DNA of 64,000 nt from Humibacter sp. RRB41 (GTDB lineage: Bacteria; Actinomycetota; Actinomycetes; Actinomycetales; Microbacteriaceae). The notes below the pieces were generated by a model that was not told where the DNA came from, did no database searches, and saw only the letters and a program-made list of their open reading frames with translations. Within the stretch, counting starts at the first letter, position 1; each line of letters opens with the position of its first letter. The translations under genes were made by a program, and so were the position numbers. Location: the NCBI RefSeq assembly GCF_022761015.1, contig NZ_JAKWJQ010000001.1, positions 310,001 through 374,000 on the forward strand, given 5' to 3'. This document shows positions 16,081 through 24,890 of this stretch, piece after piece.

Positions 16081-16536
16081 TCAGCCGAGCATCGTGCCGT
16101 CCACGTAGAACCATCTGCCGTTCTCCCGGCGGAAGCTGCTGCGCTCGTGCAGCACACCACCGTCGCGTGCGCGACCCGGCCGCCGAAGCACGCGCCAGTA
16201 GGCACGAAACTCCACCTCGCCCGTGTCGTCGGCGACGTCGCCGCGAACCGTGTTCAGGATGTCCAACCGCCGCCACTGCACGTCGGCGTCGAGCTCCAGC
16301 TCGCCCGGCCTCGTCGACGGATGCCACGTCGCCAGCAGATAGACGGCATCCCCCACCGCGAACGCGGAGTACCGCGACCGCATCAGCCGCTCGGCCGTCA
16401 CGGCGACGGCCGCTCCTCGCAGCAGCGGAGCGCAGCAGTCTCCGAACGCGTCGCCGCTCAGGCAGGGACAGCGATCGGCGTCGGCGACGTGGGAGGCGGT
16501 GGACTCGGAATCGATGCTTCCCGCGTCGGCCGCCAC
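16081..16536 (-). CDS. YchJ-like SEC-C metal-binding protein (UPF0225)
   Basis: Small cytosolic protein of 151 residues. The zinc-binding knuckle CPCLSGDAFGDCCAPLL near the N-terminus is followed by the NTF2-like YchJ core (ERLMRSRYSAFAVGDAVYLLATWH ... VEFRAYWRV ... HERSSFRRENGRWFYVDG). Family function is not established. The GTG start at 16536 is 2 bases after the stop of the PRC-barrel gene, and AAGGA within that gene's end can serve as ribosome site, so the two form an operon. A longer in-frame start would overlap the upstream gene deeply and is rejected. Confidence 0.88.
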   Translation of the reverse strand: MAADAGSIDSESTASHVADADRCPCLSGDAFGDCCAPLLRGAAVAVTAERLMRSRYSAFAVGDAVYLLATWHPSTRPGELELDADVQWRRLDILNTVRGDVADDTGEVEFRAYWRVLRRPGRARDGGVLHERSSFRRENGRWFYVDGTMLG

Positions 16537-16538
16537 GG

Positions 16539-16892
16539 TCAGTCCTTCTCGCGCAGCCAGTGCGACCGGCGGAAGGTGCGACCCCACCATGCGGTCAGTC
16601 CTTCGCCTTCGTACTGCTCGGGGTCGGCATCCAGAACGGCGGTGCCGTCCGGCGCGGGCAGGCCGGCCACTTCGGTCTGGTCGATCGACGTGGCGACCCC
16701 GTCGGTGGTGATCGAGGTGATGCTGCGGGCATCCACGAAGCGCAGGCCGTTGGCTGTGCGCACGGCGAGGCCGTCGAAGAGGTCGAGCGAGGCATCCTGC
16801 AGCACGTGCTCAACGGTGCCGAGGCGCTCGCCGCCGGTCGTGGTCACGACGGCGCCCTTCTCGATGGCTGTGTAGGCGATCGGATCGGCCAC
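16539..16892 (-). CDS. PRC-barrel-like small protein
   Basis: Cytosolic protein of 117 residues. The first about 80 have the beta-rich pattern of a PRC-barrel: KGAVVTTTGGERLGTVEHVLQ, LFDGLAVRTANGLRFVDARSITSITTDGVATSID. The tail is short, acidic and then basic (WWGRTFRRSHWLREKD). PRC-barrels appear in RNA-processing and membrane-associated proteins. The role is unknown here; it is co-transcribed with the ychJ-like gene. Confidence 0.75.
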   Translation of the reverse strand: MADPIAYTAIEKGAVVTTTGGERLGTVEHVLQDASLDLFDGLAVRTANGLRFVDARSITSITTDGVATSIDQTEVAGLPAPDGTAVLDADPEQYEGEGLTAWWGRTFRRSHWLREKD

Positions 16893-17023
16893 GGCTGCTC
16901 CTTCATTTCGTGCGACGTCAGGTGCGACGTTCGGTGCGACGACGCAGCGAGCCTACGCCGCGCGCGGTAACACTGGTTCATGCCGATGCAGGGGAATCGC
17001 TCGATCACGCGCACCATGGATCG

Positions 17024-18412
17024 GTGACCGCAACATCCGCCTTCTCCGCTTCCGGAGACCCCGTCGAGCTCAATGCCGAGCTCGACGATGAGCCCATCGG
17101 CTTCGCCACCGCCCAGATCCACGCCGGCGTCGAGCCGGATGCCGGCTTCGGAGCGCGCATCCCGCCCATCTACCTGAGCGCCGGCTTCGTCTTCGACGAC
17201 TTCGACCACGCCCGCGACCGCTTCGCCGGCGACGCCGACGGCTACACGTACTCACGCATCGGCAACCCGACCACGGCCGCAGTGGAGCGACGTCTCGCCG
17301 CGCTCGAGGGCGGCGCTGAAGCGATCGTGGTGGGCAGCGGGCAGGCCGCGTTGTCGGTCGCGCTCCTGGGCATCCTGCAGGCGGGCGACCACGTCGTCTC
17401 CGCCAGCAGCATCTACGAGGGCACCCGCGGCCTGCTCCGCGACAACCTCGGCCGGCTCGGCATCGAGGTGTCCTTCGTGACGGATGCCCATGATCCGAAT
17501 GCCTGGCGCCGCGCGATCCGCCCGACCACGAGAGTCGTCTTCGGCGAGCCGATCCCCAACCCGAAGAACGACCTGCTCGACATCCGAGCGGTGGCGGCCG
17601 TGGCGCACGAGGCGGGCATCCCGTTCATCGTGGACAACACCCTCGGCACCCCGTACCTGCTTCGGCCGATCGAGTTCGGCGCGGACATCGTGGTGCACTC
17701 TGCCAGCAAGTTCCTCGCCGGGCACGGTGCGGCGCTCGGTGGCGTGATCGTGGATGCCGGACGCTTCGACTGGAGCGCTCGCCCGGATGCCTTCCCCCAC
17801 TTGAACTCCCCGCAGCGCGCTCTCCGCGGCACGAGCTACGTCGAGGCGTTCGGGCCCTCCGCCTACGCCGTGTACGCGCGCGAGGTGGTGGCATCCCGCT
17901 TCGGTCCGACGCTGTCGCCGTTCAACGCGTTCCTGCTGCAGCAGGGTCTCGAGACCCTGTCGTTGCGGGTCGCCCAGCACTCGAGCAATGCGCTCGCGGT
18001 GGCGGCGTGGCTTCAGGTGCAGCCGGAGGTGGCATCCGTCGACTACTCGGGACTGGCATCCAGCCCGTACCGGCGACTCGCCGAGACGTACCTGCCGCGC
18101 GGACAGGGCAGCGTGTTCTCGTTCACACTCGTCGGCGGCGAGGCGGAGGCGCGCGCGTTCTATGACGAGCTGCGGCTCTTCAGCCGCATGACGCACCTCG
18201 GCGACGTGCGCTCCCTCGTGCTGCACCCCGCGTCGACCACGCACACTCTGCTCAGCGAGGACGAGCGGCTCGCGGCCGGCATCGGCCAAGGTCTGTTGCG
18301 CCTTTCGATCGGCATCGAGGATGCCGACGACCTGATCCGCGACCTCGCCAGGGGCCTCGCCGCGGTGCGAGCGCTCGTCGCTCGCACGCAACCCGAGGCC
18401 CTGGCCGGATGA
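17024..18412 (+). CDS. metY: O-acetylhomoserine sulfhydrylase-type PLP enzyme
   Basis: Cys/Met metabolism PLP enzyme of 462 residues. The PLP lysine is K229 in HSASKFLAGHG. SRIGNPTTAAVERRLAALEGG, the FGEPIPNPKNDLLDI loop and VDNTLGTPYL fit O-acetylhomoserine sulfhydrylases (MetY) better than MetB. It would make homocysteine from O-acetylhomoserine and sulfide. The GTG start at 17024 is chosen by homology to the family N-terminus; the frame is open further upstream. The next gene, 40 bases on, is an NtaA/SnaA-type monooxygenase, a pairing that suggests sulfite or sulfide release feeding methionine synthesis. Confidence 0.9.
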   Translation: MTATSAFSASGDPVELNAELDDEPIGFATAQIHAGVEPDAGFGARIPPIYLSAGFVFDDFDHARDRFAGDADGYTYSRIGNPTTAAVERRLAALEGGAEAIVVGSGQAALSVALLGILQAGDHVVSASSIYEGTRGLLRDNLGRLGIEVSFVTDAHDPNAWRRAIRPTTRVVFGEPIPNPKNDLLDIRAVAAVAHEAGIPFIVDNTLGTPYLLRPIEFGADIVVHSASKFLAGHGAALGGVIVDAGRFDWSARPDAFPHLNSPQRALRGTSYVEAFGPSAYAVYAREVVASRFGPTLSPFNAFLLQQGLETLSLRVAQHSSNALAVAAWLQVQPEVASVDYSGLASSPYRRLAETYLPRGQGSVFSFTLVGGEAEARAFYDELRLFSRMTHLGDVRSLVLHPASTTHTLLSEDERLAAGIGQGLLRLSIGIEDADDLIRDLARGLAAVRALVARTQPEALAG

Positions 18413-18452
18413 CTGCGACTCAGGGCGCTGGCTCGCAACGACAGGAAACACC

Positions 18453-19814
18453 ATGACACGACAGCAGCACTTCGGCTGGTTCTTCTCGCGCGGTTTCGGT
18501 CCGCAAGGCTGGGGTCGCCCTGACTGGCGTTGGGGATACGACTGGACCAAGCCCGACCTCTACCAGCACTCCGTGCGCGAGCTCGAGCAAGCCGGCCTCG
18601 ACCTGGTGATCATGGAAGACGCCATCTCGATCGGCACGCCGGAGACCCTCGATCTGCGTGTGCGCTCGGCGTACGGCGGTCCGAAGCACGACCCGCTGCT
18701 GCTGGCCCCCTACCTGTTCCAGGCGACGAGCCACATCGGCATCGTCCCCACGATCAACGCGGGCGCGACGCCTCCGTACCTCGCCGCCCGCCAGGCCGCG
18801 ACGCTGCAGCACCTCAGCGACGGACGCTTCGGCATCAACGTCGTCACCGACGTGAAGAGCGCGCGGCACTTCGGCCTCGACGAGCTCGCCCACGACGCCG
18901 CCTACGACCGGGCGCAGGAGTGGCTCGACGTCGTGCGCGAGCTGTGGCACAGCTGGGACGACGGCGCCTACATCGCGGATGCCGCCACCGGGCGGTTCGC
19001 GGACGGCTCGCGCATCCGCCCCACCCGCCACGACGGCGAGTACTTCAAGGTCGACGGGCCGCTGAACGCGATCCCGTTCGACGGCCCGTCGGCCGGCACC
19101 GGAGTGGATGCCTTCGGCACCACGGGCGGCGACCCCGCGATCGTCTCCCCCGGCGGGTCCGGGCGTGGTCTCGGGTTCGCTGGCGCGAACTCCGACGTGC
19201 AGCTTGCCCTCGCGCTCCTGAACGTCGACGCGGTGCGGGCGTACCGCGCGAAGGTCGTCGAGGCGGCGGAGGCTGCCGGACGGCGCGCATCCGACGTGAA
19301 GACGCTGTTCGTGTTCAAGCCGGAGGTCGTGGCGAGCGAAGACGAAGCGCGCCGCGTGGTGGAGGCGTCGAGGCATCCGTCCGACGACGAGCTGCGCGCA
19401 GTACTCCTCGGACAGTCGAGCGACTCCGAGACCGACCTGACCGGACTCGACCTCGACGAACCGCTCGATCCGTCGATCTTCGGACCGCACGTCTCGCGTG
19501 GCACGATCAACGGACTGCTCGGCGGAGCGCCCGGCTTCGATGCGCAGCCGCTGCGCGACCTGCTCGCGAAGAAGGCACGCAAGGGCGCGGTGGAGGACCG
19601 CTCCGGATTCGTCGGAACGGCGGGTCAGCTCGCCGACTTCATCGAGGAGCTCGGTGAGGATGCCGGCAACGACGGCTTCATCTTCTCCGGCGACCTGCAC
19701 CCGGTGACGGTGCACCGCATGCTCGACGATCTGGTGCCCGAGCTGCGTCGCCGCGGCATCCTGCGCACCTCCTACGCCCCGGGTGGCCTGCGAGTGAACC
19801 TCACCGACTTCTGA
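18453..19814 (+). CDS. NtaA/SnaA/DszA-family flavin-dependent monooxygenase (second copy)
   Basis: LLM-class FMNH2-dependent monooxygenase of 453 residues. Family segments are FSRGFGPQGWGRPDWRWGYDW, LDLVIMEDAISIGTPETLDLRVRSAYGG, GRFGINVVTDVKSARHFGLD and SPGGSGRGLGFAGANSD. It differs clearly from the copy at 550-1935 (different N-terminus and C-terminal insertions), so it is not a recent duplicate. GGAAAC precedes the ATG. It follows metY closely. An organosulfur substrate is a reasonable inference, but no reductase or sulfonate transporter is adjacent. Confidence 0.88.
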   Translation: MTRQQHFGWFFSRGFGPQGWGRPDWRWGYDWTKPDLYQHSVRELEQAGLDLVIMEDAISIGTPETLDLRVRSAYGGPKHDPLLLAPYLFQATSHIGIVPTINAGATPPYLAARQAATLQHLSDGRFGINVVTDVKSARHFGLDELAHDAAYDRAQEWLDVVRELWHSWDDGAYIADAATGRFADGSRIRPTRHDGEYFKVDGPLNAIPFDGPSAGTGVDAFGTTGGDPAIVSPGGSGRGLGFAGANSDVQLALALLNVDAVRAYRAKVVEAAEAAGRRASDVKTLFVFKPEVVASEDEARRVVEASRHPSDDELRAVLLGQSSDSETDLTGLDLDEPLDPSIFGPHVSRGTINGLLGGAPGFDAQPLRDLLAKKARKGAVEDRSGFVGTAGQLADFIEELGEDAGNDGFIFSGDLHPVTVHRMLDDLVPELRRRGILRTSYAPGGLRVNLTDF

Positions 19815-19857
19815 CGCAGCGGTATTCGAATAGCGCCGCACCCGCTCCCAACCGCAA

Positions 19858-20016
19858 CCGCTGGTCGAGTAGCGCGCCGCAGGCACGCGTATCGAGGCCC
19901 ACGCCCGGTCTCGATACGCGTCGCCCTCCGGGCGGCGCTACTCGACCAGCGGGTTCGGTGCACTCGACCAGCGGGTTCGGTGCACTCGACCAGCGGGTTC
20001 GGTGCACTCGACCAGC
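19858..20016. repeat. REP-like hairpin with 22-bp tandem tail
   Basis: The left arm CTGGTCGAGTAGCGCGCC... (about 19858-19898) and right arm GGTCTCGATACGCG...CTACTCGACCAG (about 19907-19949) form a long imperfect hairpin. Immediately after come three exact 22-base repeats (19941-19962, 19963-19984, 19985-20006) and a partial fourth, each beginning CTCGACCAGCGGG. A near-identical element occurs at 40713-40904. Confidence 0.85.
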
Positions 20017-20073
20017 AGCGTGACCGCGAGGTTAGCCTGGTCGGGTCGGTTCCTCGGGGCGGAGGTGCGCAGT

Positions 20074-20901
20074 ATGGACGAGCGACGACGGCTGCTCGAG
20101 CGCGCGTACTCGCGCGAGGGTGCGAGCGAGCCCGCGGAGCAGCACGTCGATCCTGCCACCGGCGAGACCGTCCGCATGACGCCGAGCCAGTGGGCGCTGG
20201 CCGAGTACGACCGTCGACACGGTGCGCACAATGATGAGGGCACCGAGGCTGGCGAGTCGCGCGCCGAGTCGACGGATGCCCACCACGATTCCGCGACGCC
20301 CGGCGTCGGCGTAGAGGGCTGGTCGCTCCCCGAGGATGACCGGCCATTCGGCTCGAGGCCTCCGGCGCGCCGCATGAACAAGGCTTTGCCGTTCCTCGCG
20401 GCTGTCGGCGGGCTGGTGCTCGGCGTCGCGGTCGCGATCGGGATCGAGGGCGCCCTGGGATCGCCGTTGCAGAGCGTCCCCAGCGCGAGCCCGGCTACAA
20501 CCGGCCCGGCCTCCGTGTCATCGGCGGGCTCAGGGCAGGGCGACGAGGGAGCGACGCTCGCGGCCGTCGCCAACTACTTCGCGAGTGCGCCACGTGTGGA
20601 CAACCTTCCTCCCGACGTGACCAGAGGTTTCGATGCGACCTCGTTCCACGAGGTGGCCGGCACGGTGACGGTAGAAGAGAGCAGTTCCATTTATGCCGCT
20701 CACCGTCTCGATGACACGTACTGTCTCGTCGCGGTCGTGAAGGACGAGAGGGCCGCCGAGACGTGCGGAACCCTGGACGACATCGCGCGAAGGGGGCTCA
20801 CGCTCTCCAAGGATGCGATGGACGGGAAGGCATCCATCGTCACCGTGACCTGGCAGACCGATGGGACGATCAGCTGGGAGGTGCTCCCCACCGCAGGCTG
20901 A
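20074..20901 (+). CDS. membrane-anchored protein of unknown function
   Basis: Protein of 275 residues. The cytosolic N-terminal part (about 95 residues, charged) includes the repeated theme MTPSQWALAEYDRRHG. One transmembrane helix follows (ALPFLAAVGGLVLGVAVAIGI), then a Ser/Pro/Ala linker and a small extracytoplasmic domain with two Cys (YCLVAVV, ETCGTL) ending in VTVTWQTDGTISWEVLP. The start is ATG at 20074 with GGAGG at 20061-20065; a longer in-frame ATG at 20002 lies inside the tandem repeat and has no ribosome site. Not assigned to a family. Confidence 0.75.
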   Translation: MDERRRLLERAYSREGASEPAEQHVDPATGETVRMTPSQWALAEYDRRHGAHNDEGTEAGESRAESTDAHHDSATPGVGVEGWSLPEDDRPFGSRPPARRMNKALPFLAAVGGLVLGVAVAIGIEGALGSPLQSVPSASPATTGPASVSSAGSGQGDEGATLAAVANYFASAPRVDNLPPDVTRGFDATSFHEVAGTVTVEESSSIYAAHRLDDTYCLVAVVKDERAAETCGTLDDIARRGLTLSKDAMDGKASIVTVTWQTDGTISWEVLPTAG

Positions 20902-20950
20902 ATTGCGGTGAGCCGCGCGCCCGCGGGGGCGGTGTCGTAACGTCGGTCGG

Positions 20951-21886
20951 GTGACGATTTCTCTCGGATACCAGATCCCGAACTTCACCTACCCCGGCGG
21001 CGTGGAGACACTGTTCGACACCGTGGCCGCTCAGGCGCGCGACGCCGAGGCCAGCGGCTTCGACACGGTCCTCGTGATGGATCACTTCTACCAGCTGCCC
21101 GGCATCGGCACGCCCGACCAGCCGATGATGGAGGCGTACTCGACGCTGGCTGCGCTGGCGGCGTCGACCAGCAGCATCCAGCTCTCGGCACTCGTGACCG
21201 GCAACACGTACCGCAACCCGACGTTGCTGGCCAAGACCGTCACGACTCTGGATGTCATCAGCCACGGCCGCGCGATCCTCGGCCTCGGCGCGGGCTGGTT
21301 CGAGCTCGAGCATCAGCAGCTCGGCTTCGATTTCGACACCTTCACCGAACGCTTCGAGAAGCTCGACGAAGCTCTGCAGATCATCCACCCGATGCTCCGC
21401 GACGAACGGCCGGACTTCACCGGCAAGTGGTACCGCGCGCACGGCGCGATGAATGTGCCTCGCTTCCGCGACAGCATCCCGATCATGCTGGGCGGTCAGG
21501 GCGAACGGAAGACGTTCCGCCTCGCGGCTCGCTATGCCGACCACATGAACATCATCTGTGCGATCGAGGACCTGCCCCACAAGGTGCAGGTCCTGAACCA
21601 GCGTGCTGAGGAGATCGACCGCGACCCGTCGACGCTGAGGACGAGTTACCTGGCGAGCGTCGGGCTCGTGGAAACCCAGGCCGAAGCCGACGCGATCCTG
21701 GAGAGGATCCCGGAGGACCGCCGCAACCGCGCCTTCGTCGGGACGGCGGATGTCATCGCCGAGCGCATCCAGGCCTCCATTCTGGACGCGGGTGTCGACG
21801 GCGTCGTCGTCAATGCCCCGCTCAATGGACACGTGCCCGGCGTGGTGACGGCCATCGGCGAAGCTCTTTCACCGTTGGTGCGCTGA
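20951..21886 (+). CDS. LLM-class F420-dependent oxidoreductase
   Basis: Luciferase-like TIM-barrel protein of 311 residues of the actinobacterial F420 group: GYQIPNFTYPGGVETLFDTVAAQARDAEASGFDTVLVMDHF, TGNTYRNPTLLAKTVTTLDVISHGRAILGLGAGWFELEHQ and PIMLGGQGERKTFRLAARYADHMN are diagnostic. Likely uses deazaflavin F420 for hydride transfer; the substrate is unknown. The GTG start at 20951 has no Shine-Dalgarno, but TAACGT ends 7 bases upstream, so a leaderless message is plausible. It is convergent with the RibD-like gene. Confidence 0.9.
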   Translation: MTISLGYQIPNFTYPGGVETLFDTVAAQARDAEASGFDTVLVMDHFYQLPGIGTPDQPMMEAYSTLAALAASTSSIQLSALVTGNTYRNPTLLAKTVTTLDVISHGRAILGLGAGWFELEHQQLGFDFDTFTERFEKLDEALQIIHPMLRDERPDFTGKWYRAHGAMNVPRFRDSIPIMLGGQGERKTFRLAARYADHMNIICAIEDLPHKVQVLNQRAEEIDRDPSTLRTSYLASVGLVETQAEADAILERIPEDRRNRAFVGTADVIAERIQASILDAGVDGVVVNAPLNGHVPGVVTAIGEALSPLVR

Positions 21887-21904
21887 AGTTCATCGCGTCA
21901 GCAG

Positions 21905-22504
21905 TCAGGAGATAGCGCCCCGCACGGCGTAGCGGTGCATCGTCACGCCGTTGTCGAACGACTTCTGCTCGAGCAGGTCGAGAAACACCGGCTCGCGGTC
22001 GAGCGAGTCGAACGGTGGTCGCCCTGCGCCGAGAAGCACGGGATGGGTGAAGAGCAGGAACTCGTCGATCAGGTCGGCAGCCAGCAGCTGGGTCGCAAGC
22101 GCCGCACCGCCCACCCCGATGTCCCCATCGGATTCCTCACGCAACTCGGCCAGCTGCGCGATCGCGTCGTCTCCACCGATGATGGTCGTGTTGTGCTCTG
22201 CCGTTGTGCGGGTGCGCGAGACGAGCACCTTGGGGATGTCCGTCCAGATCTCGCCGTACTCGCGAAGGTAGTCGGGGAGGGATGCGTCGGCGCGGGCATC
22301 CGGCCAGAACGGATCCATCATCTCGTAGACGATGCGGCCCTCGACCAGCATCGACATCGCGCGTGCGCGGGCGTTGAACTCGCGATGCAGTTGCTCGTCG
22401 ATGCTGACCCATTCGGGACCACCGAGGTCAGTGTGCTCCTTCGCCTTCCTCTCGATGAAGAGGTCGAGCGAGACGTTCATCCAGTAAACGAATCGAGCGG
22501 ACAT
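21905..22504 (-). CDS. RibD C-terminal-like / dihydrofolate reductase-fold protein
   Basis: NADPH-dependent reductase fold of 199 residues (dihydrofolate-reductase-related RibD C-terminal domain). FVYWMNVSLDLFIER replaces the commoner SLDGFI. Other matches are EGRIVYEMMDPFW, KVLVSRTRTTAEHN, DIGVGGAALATQLLAADLIDEF and HPVLLGAGRPPFD. Riboflavin synthesis is unlikely because the deaminase half is missing; these stand-alone paralogs are common in actinobacteria and uncharacterised. GAAGGAG precedes the ATG. Two relatives lie at 56616 and 57252. Confidence 0.87.
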   Translation of the reverse strand: MSARFVYWMNVSLDLFIERKAKEHTDLGGPEWVSIDEQLHREFNARARAMSMLVEGRIVYEMMDPFWPDARADASLPDYLREYGEIWTDIPKVLVSRTRTTAEHNTTIIGGDDAIAQLAELREESDGDIGVGGAALATQLLAADLIDEFLLFTHPVLLGAGRPPFDSLDREPVFLDLLEQKSFDNGVTMHRYAVRGAIS

Positions 22505-22513
22505 GCGTACTCC

Positions 22514-22557
22514 TTCTCCAGATCTTCGCGTTTCTCCAGATCTTTGCGTTACTCCAG
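22514..22557. repeat. 18-bp tandem direct repeat, about 2.5 copies
   Basis: TTCTCCAGATCTTCGCGT (22514-22531) is followed directly by a copy with one change (22532-22549) and a partial third. The array fills almost the whole 57-base gap between the SulP stop (22562) and the RibD-like start (22504) on the minus strand and reaches the ribosome-site region of the latter. Confidence 0.8.
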
Positions 22558-22561
22558 ATCC

Positions 22562-24211
22562 CTACGAGCCGGCCAGTGCTGTCAGCGCGGCGCGGTTCGT
22601 GTTGTAGAAGGTCTCGTCGTCGAGAAAGCCGAGCTGGCGCATCCGGTTCACCAGGGGCAGCCTTGCACGGCTGAAGCCGAGAGTCACGTGGTTGTCGCGC
22701 AGCCAGTCCTTGAGAGCCTCGAAGGTCTCGGCGGCGGTCACGTCGACATCCGTCACGGATTCCAGGTCGAGCACGACGTGAGTGACCGGAGGGTGCTCGC
22801 CCGCTTGCACGGCCCGCTTGACGGCATCCGCGAACACGGTTCCGTTGGCGAAGAACAGTGGCGCCGCGAGCCGGATCACGACGATGCCCGGAGCGGTCTC
22901 CTGGCCGCTGGGCGCGGCATCGAGGAGCGAGTCCTTCGGGTTGTCGTCCGCCGCCAGCACGTCGATCGCGGGCTTGGATGCCCGGCTCGCGAGGTTGATG
23001 AGCGCGAGCACGAACGAGACGACGATGCCGGCGATCGCACCGACGAAGAGCGTGACGAGAAAGCAGACGACGCCGATGATGAACTCGACCTTGTCCTGCT
23101 TCCAGAGCCGTGCGAAATCGCGGATGCCCAAGAGCGGCAGCACCGCGACGCCCACGATCGCACCGATCGCCGGCGAAGGGATCTTCTCCAGCAACGCTGT
23201 GCCGAACAGCACGAGCAGCAGTGTGCCGACGGCGGTGACGATGGAGGGCAGCTGGGTGCGCGATCCGGCCTGGTCCATCGCGGCGGTGCGTGATGTGGAC
23301 GAGCCGACGACGAACCCTCCTGTGGCACCGGCCGCGACGTTCGCGATGCCGAACGAGAACAGATCCTGATTCGGCTCCGTGCGATAGCCGCGCTTCTCGC
23401 CGTAGCTGCGGGCCACGAGCAGCCCCTCGGCCATCGTGACCAGCAGCAGCGCGATGGCCGAGGGCACCAGGTTGAGCCACGCCGTCCACGGCAGGATCGG
23501 CCAGGTCAGTTGGGGCGGGCCGGCATCCACCTTGCCGAGCACGGCAACGCCTGACGCGTCGAGGTGGGTCACAACGACCACCACGGTCGCGAGAACGAGA
23601 ACGATGAGTGCCCACGGCACGATGCGCGCGATGCGCCTGCCGACCATCAACACTACGACGGCGATCACCGAGATCAGTACCGACCACCAGTTCAGCGTCG
23701 TGATGTGACCGAACAGGTCGCCGAGCTTGTCGACGAACTCGGCGCCCGAGTCGATCTTGACGCCGAGCATCTTGGCGATCTGGCTGACCAGGATGTCGAG
23801 CGCAAGGCCCCCGACGAACCCGACCAGGATCGGCTTCGACAAGAAGTTCGCGAGGAATCCCAGCCGGAACACCGCCGTCAGCAGGAACAGGATGCCGCAG
23901 ATGATCGCCTGCGCGAGCGCCATCGTGAGGTAGCTCTGGCTGCCTGCCGCGGCGAGCCCGCCGACCGAGGACGCCACGAGTGCGGCGGCCGCGGCATCCG
24001 GCGACGCGACCAGCTGGCGCGACGACACGGTGAGCGCGTAGATCGCGGCGGGCACGATGAGCGCATAGAGCCCGGCGGTCGGCGGCAGCCCTGCGATCTG
24101 CGCGTACCCGATGTTCAGCGGAACGGCGATCGCGATCAACGTGACGCCGGCGAGCAGCTCGCGCACGAGATTGTGTGGAGTGAGGCCGGACAGCGGTCGC
24201 ACGATCTGCAT
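22562..24211 (-). CDS. SulP-family anion transporter with STAS domain
   Basis: Membrane protein of 549 residues. The N-terminal SulP core has about 10-12 helices (GVTLIAIAVPLNIGYAQIAGLPPTAGLYALIVPAAIYAL; ATGGFVVGSSTSRTAAMDQAGSRTQL). The C-terminal cytosolic STAS domain from about residue 430 includes VLDLESVTDVDVTAAETFEALKDWL. The family takes up sulfate, bicarbonate or dicarboxylates; the ion is not decidable from sequence. No carbonic anhydrase or sulfate-reduction gene is adjacent. The RibD-like gene follows closely on the same strand after an 18-bp tandem array. Confidence 0.92.
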   Translation of the reverse strand: MQIVRPLSGLTPHNLVRELLAGVTLIAIAVPLNIGYAQIAGLPPTAGLYALIVPAAIYALTVSSRQLVASPDAAAAALVASSVGGLAAAGSQSYLTMALAQAIICGILFLLTAVFRLGFLANFLSKPILVGFVGGLALDILVSQIAKMLGVKIDSGAEFVDKLGDLFGHITTLNWWSVLISVIAVVVLMVGRRIARIVPWALIVLVLATVVVVVTHLDASGVAVLGKVDAGPPQLTWPILPWTAWLNLVPSAIALLLVTMAEGLLVARSYGEKRGYRTEPNQDLFSFGIANVAAGATGGFVVGSSTSRTAAMDQAGSRTQLPSIVTAVGTLLLVLFGTALLEKIPSPAIGAIVGVAVLPLLGIRDFARLWKQDKVEFIIGVVCFLVTLFVGAIAGIVVSFVLALINLASRASKPAIDVLAADDNPKDSLLDAAPSGQETAPGIVVIRLAAPLFFANGTVFADAVKRAVQAGEHPPVTHVVLDLESVTDVDVTAAETFEALKDWLRDNHVTLGFSRARLPLVNRMRQLGFLDDETFYNTNRAALTALAGS

Positions 24212-24401
24212 CGGTTCGCTCCTCGTCGCGGGTCTCGGCCACCGGATCGCCAGAACCGCGGATGCCCCTCAGCGGCCACGACCGGCCGGTCCGTGTGATC
24301 GCGAGGCTAGTCGTGGCATGGTGGCGGGCATCCGTCGGCCGCGGCAGTTCGCCCGTACTGGGCGAATGGGTGACGCGTCGGGCAACGCTCGCCCGCCCGG
24401 G

Positions 24402-24407
24402 TAGGGT
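24402..24407 (+). promoter_or_regulatory. -10 hexamer TAGGGT placing transcription at the GTG start
   Basis: TAGGGT ends 6 bases before the GTG at 24414. No Shine-Dalgarno is present. The spacing would put the first transcribed base on the start codon, giving a leaderless message. Confidence 0.5.
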
Positions 24408-24413
24408 TCACGT

Positions 24414-24890
24414 GTGCCCGAGTCCGTTCCGCACGATGACGTGCTGCGCCCCCTGCCCGTGACGCGTCGCGGTTACCTCGTCGGCGGACTGTTCGTCGCC
24501 GTGATCGGCGCGTTCCTCATGGTGCTCGGCTTCATCGTCGGATTCGGCTCGACCCTTGTCTGGCTGATGGCCGTGATCGGTGTGCTGCTGGTGGCGTACG
24601 GGCTGATCGTGGCCGTTCGCGGGCAGTCGCTCGCCGTCGAGCTCACTGCGGACGCCGCCATCGTGCACGGACTGCTCGTGACGACGAGTGTTCCGAGGGC
24701 GGGCATCCAGAAGGTCACGAACCGGCCGTCGATCGAGTGGACGGATGCCTCTGGCCGGCCCCGCAGCACCCGCATCACCGCGCTCAACCTCGGCAATCGA
24801 GTGGGCACGGCGCCCGCGGTCGTGAAGCACGTCGACGAGGAGTACCTGCGACTGAAGGCCTGGGCGCGCTCGACCCCACCCCCGAAATAA
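24414..24890 (+). CDS. two-helix membrane protein with PH-like tail
   Basis: Protein of 158 residues with two adjacent transmembrane helices (GYLVGGLFVAVIGAFLMVLG; LVWLMAVIGVLLVAYGLIVAV) and a cytosolic beta-rich region (LAVELTADAAIVHGLLVTTSVPRAGIQKV) reminiscent of bacterial PH-like (bPH) domains. Unknown function. The GTG start sits six bases after a -10-like TAGGGT. A perfect 24-bp hairpin begins at the stop codon. Confidence 0.75.
   Translation: MPESVPHDDVLRPLPVTRRGYLVGGLFVAVIGAFLMVLGFIVGFGSTLVWLMAVIGVLLVAYGLIVAVRGQSLAVELTADAAIVHGLLVTTSVPRAGIQKVTNRPSIEWTDASGRPRSTRITALNLGNRVGTAPAVVKHVDEEYLRLKAWARSTPPPK

Noticed and set aside
19941-20016. CRISPR array suspected from regularly spaced repeats
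   Set aside because: The 22-base units are contiguous with no spacers and derive from the end of the neighbouring hairpin; no cas genes nearby.
22428-24242. A 604-codon minus-strand frame overlapping SulP
   Set aside because: Out-of-frame shadow of the SulP gene; it merely contains the translated 18-bp tandem repeat.
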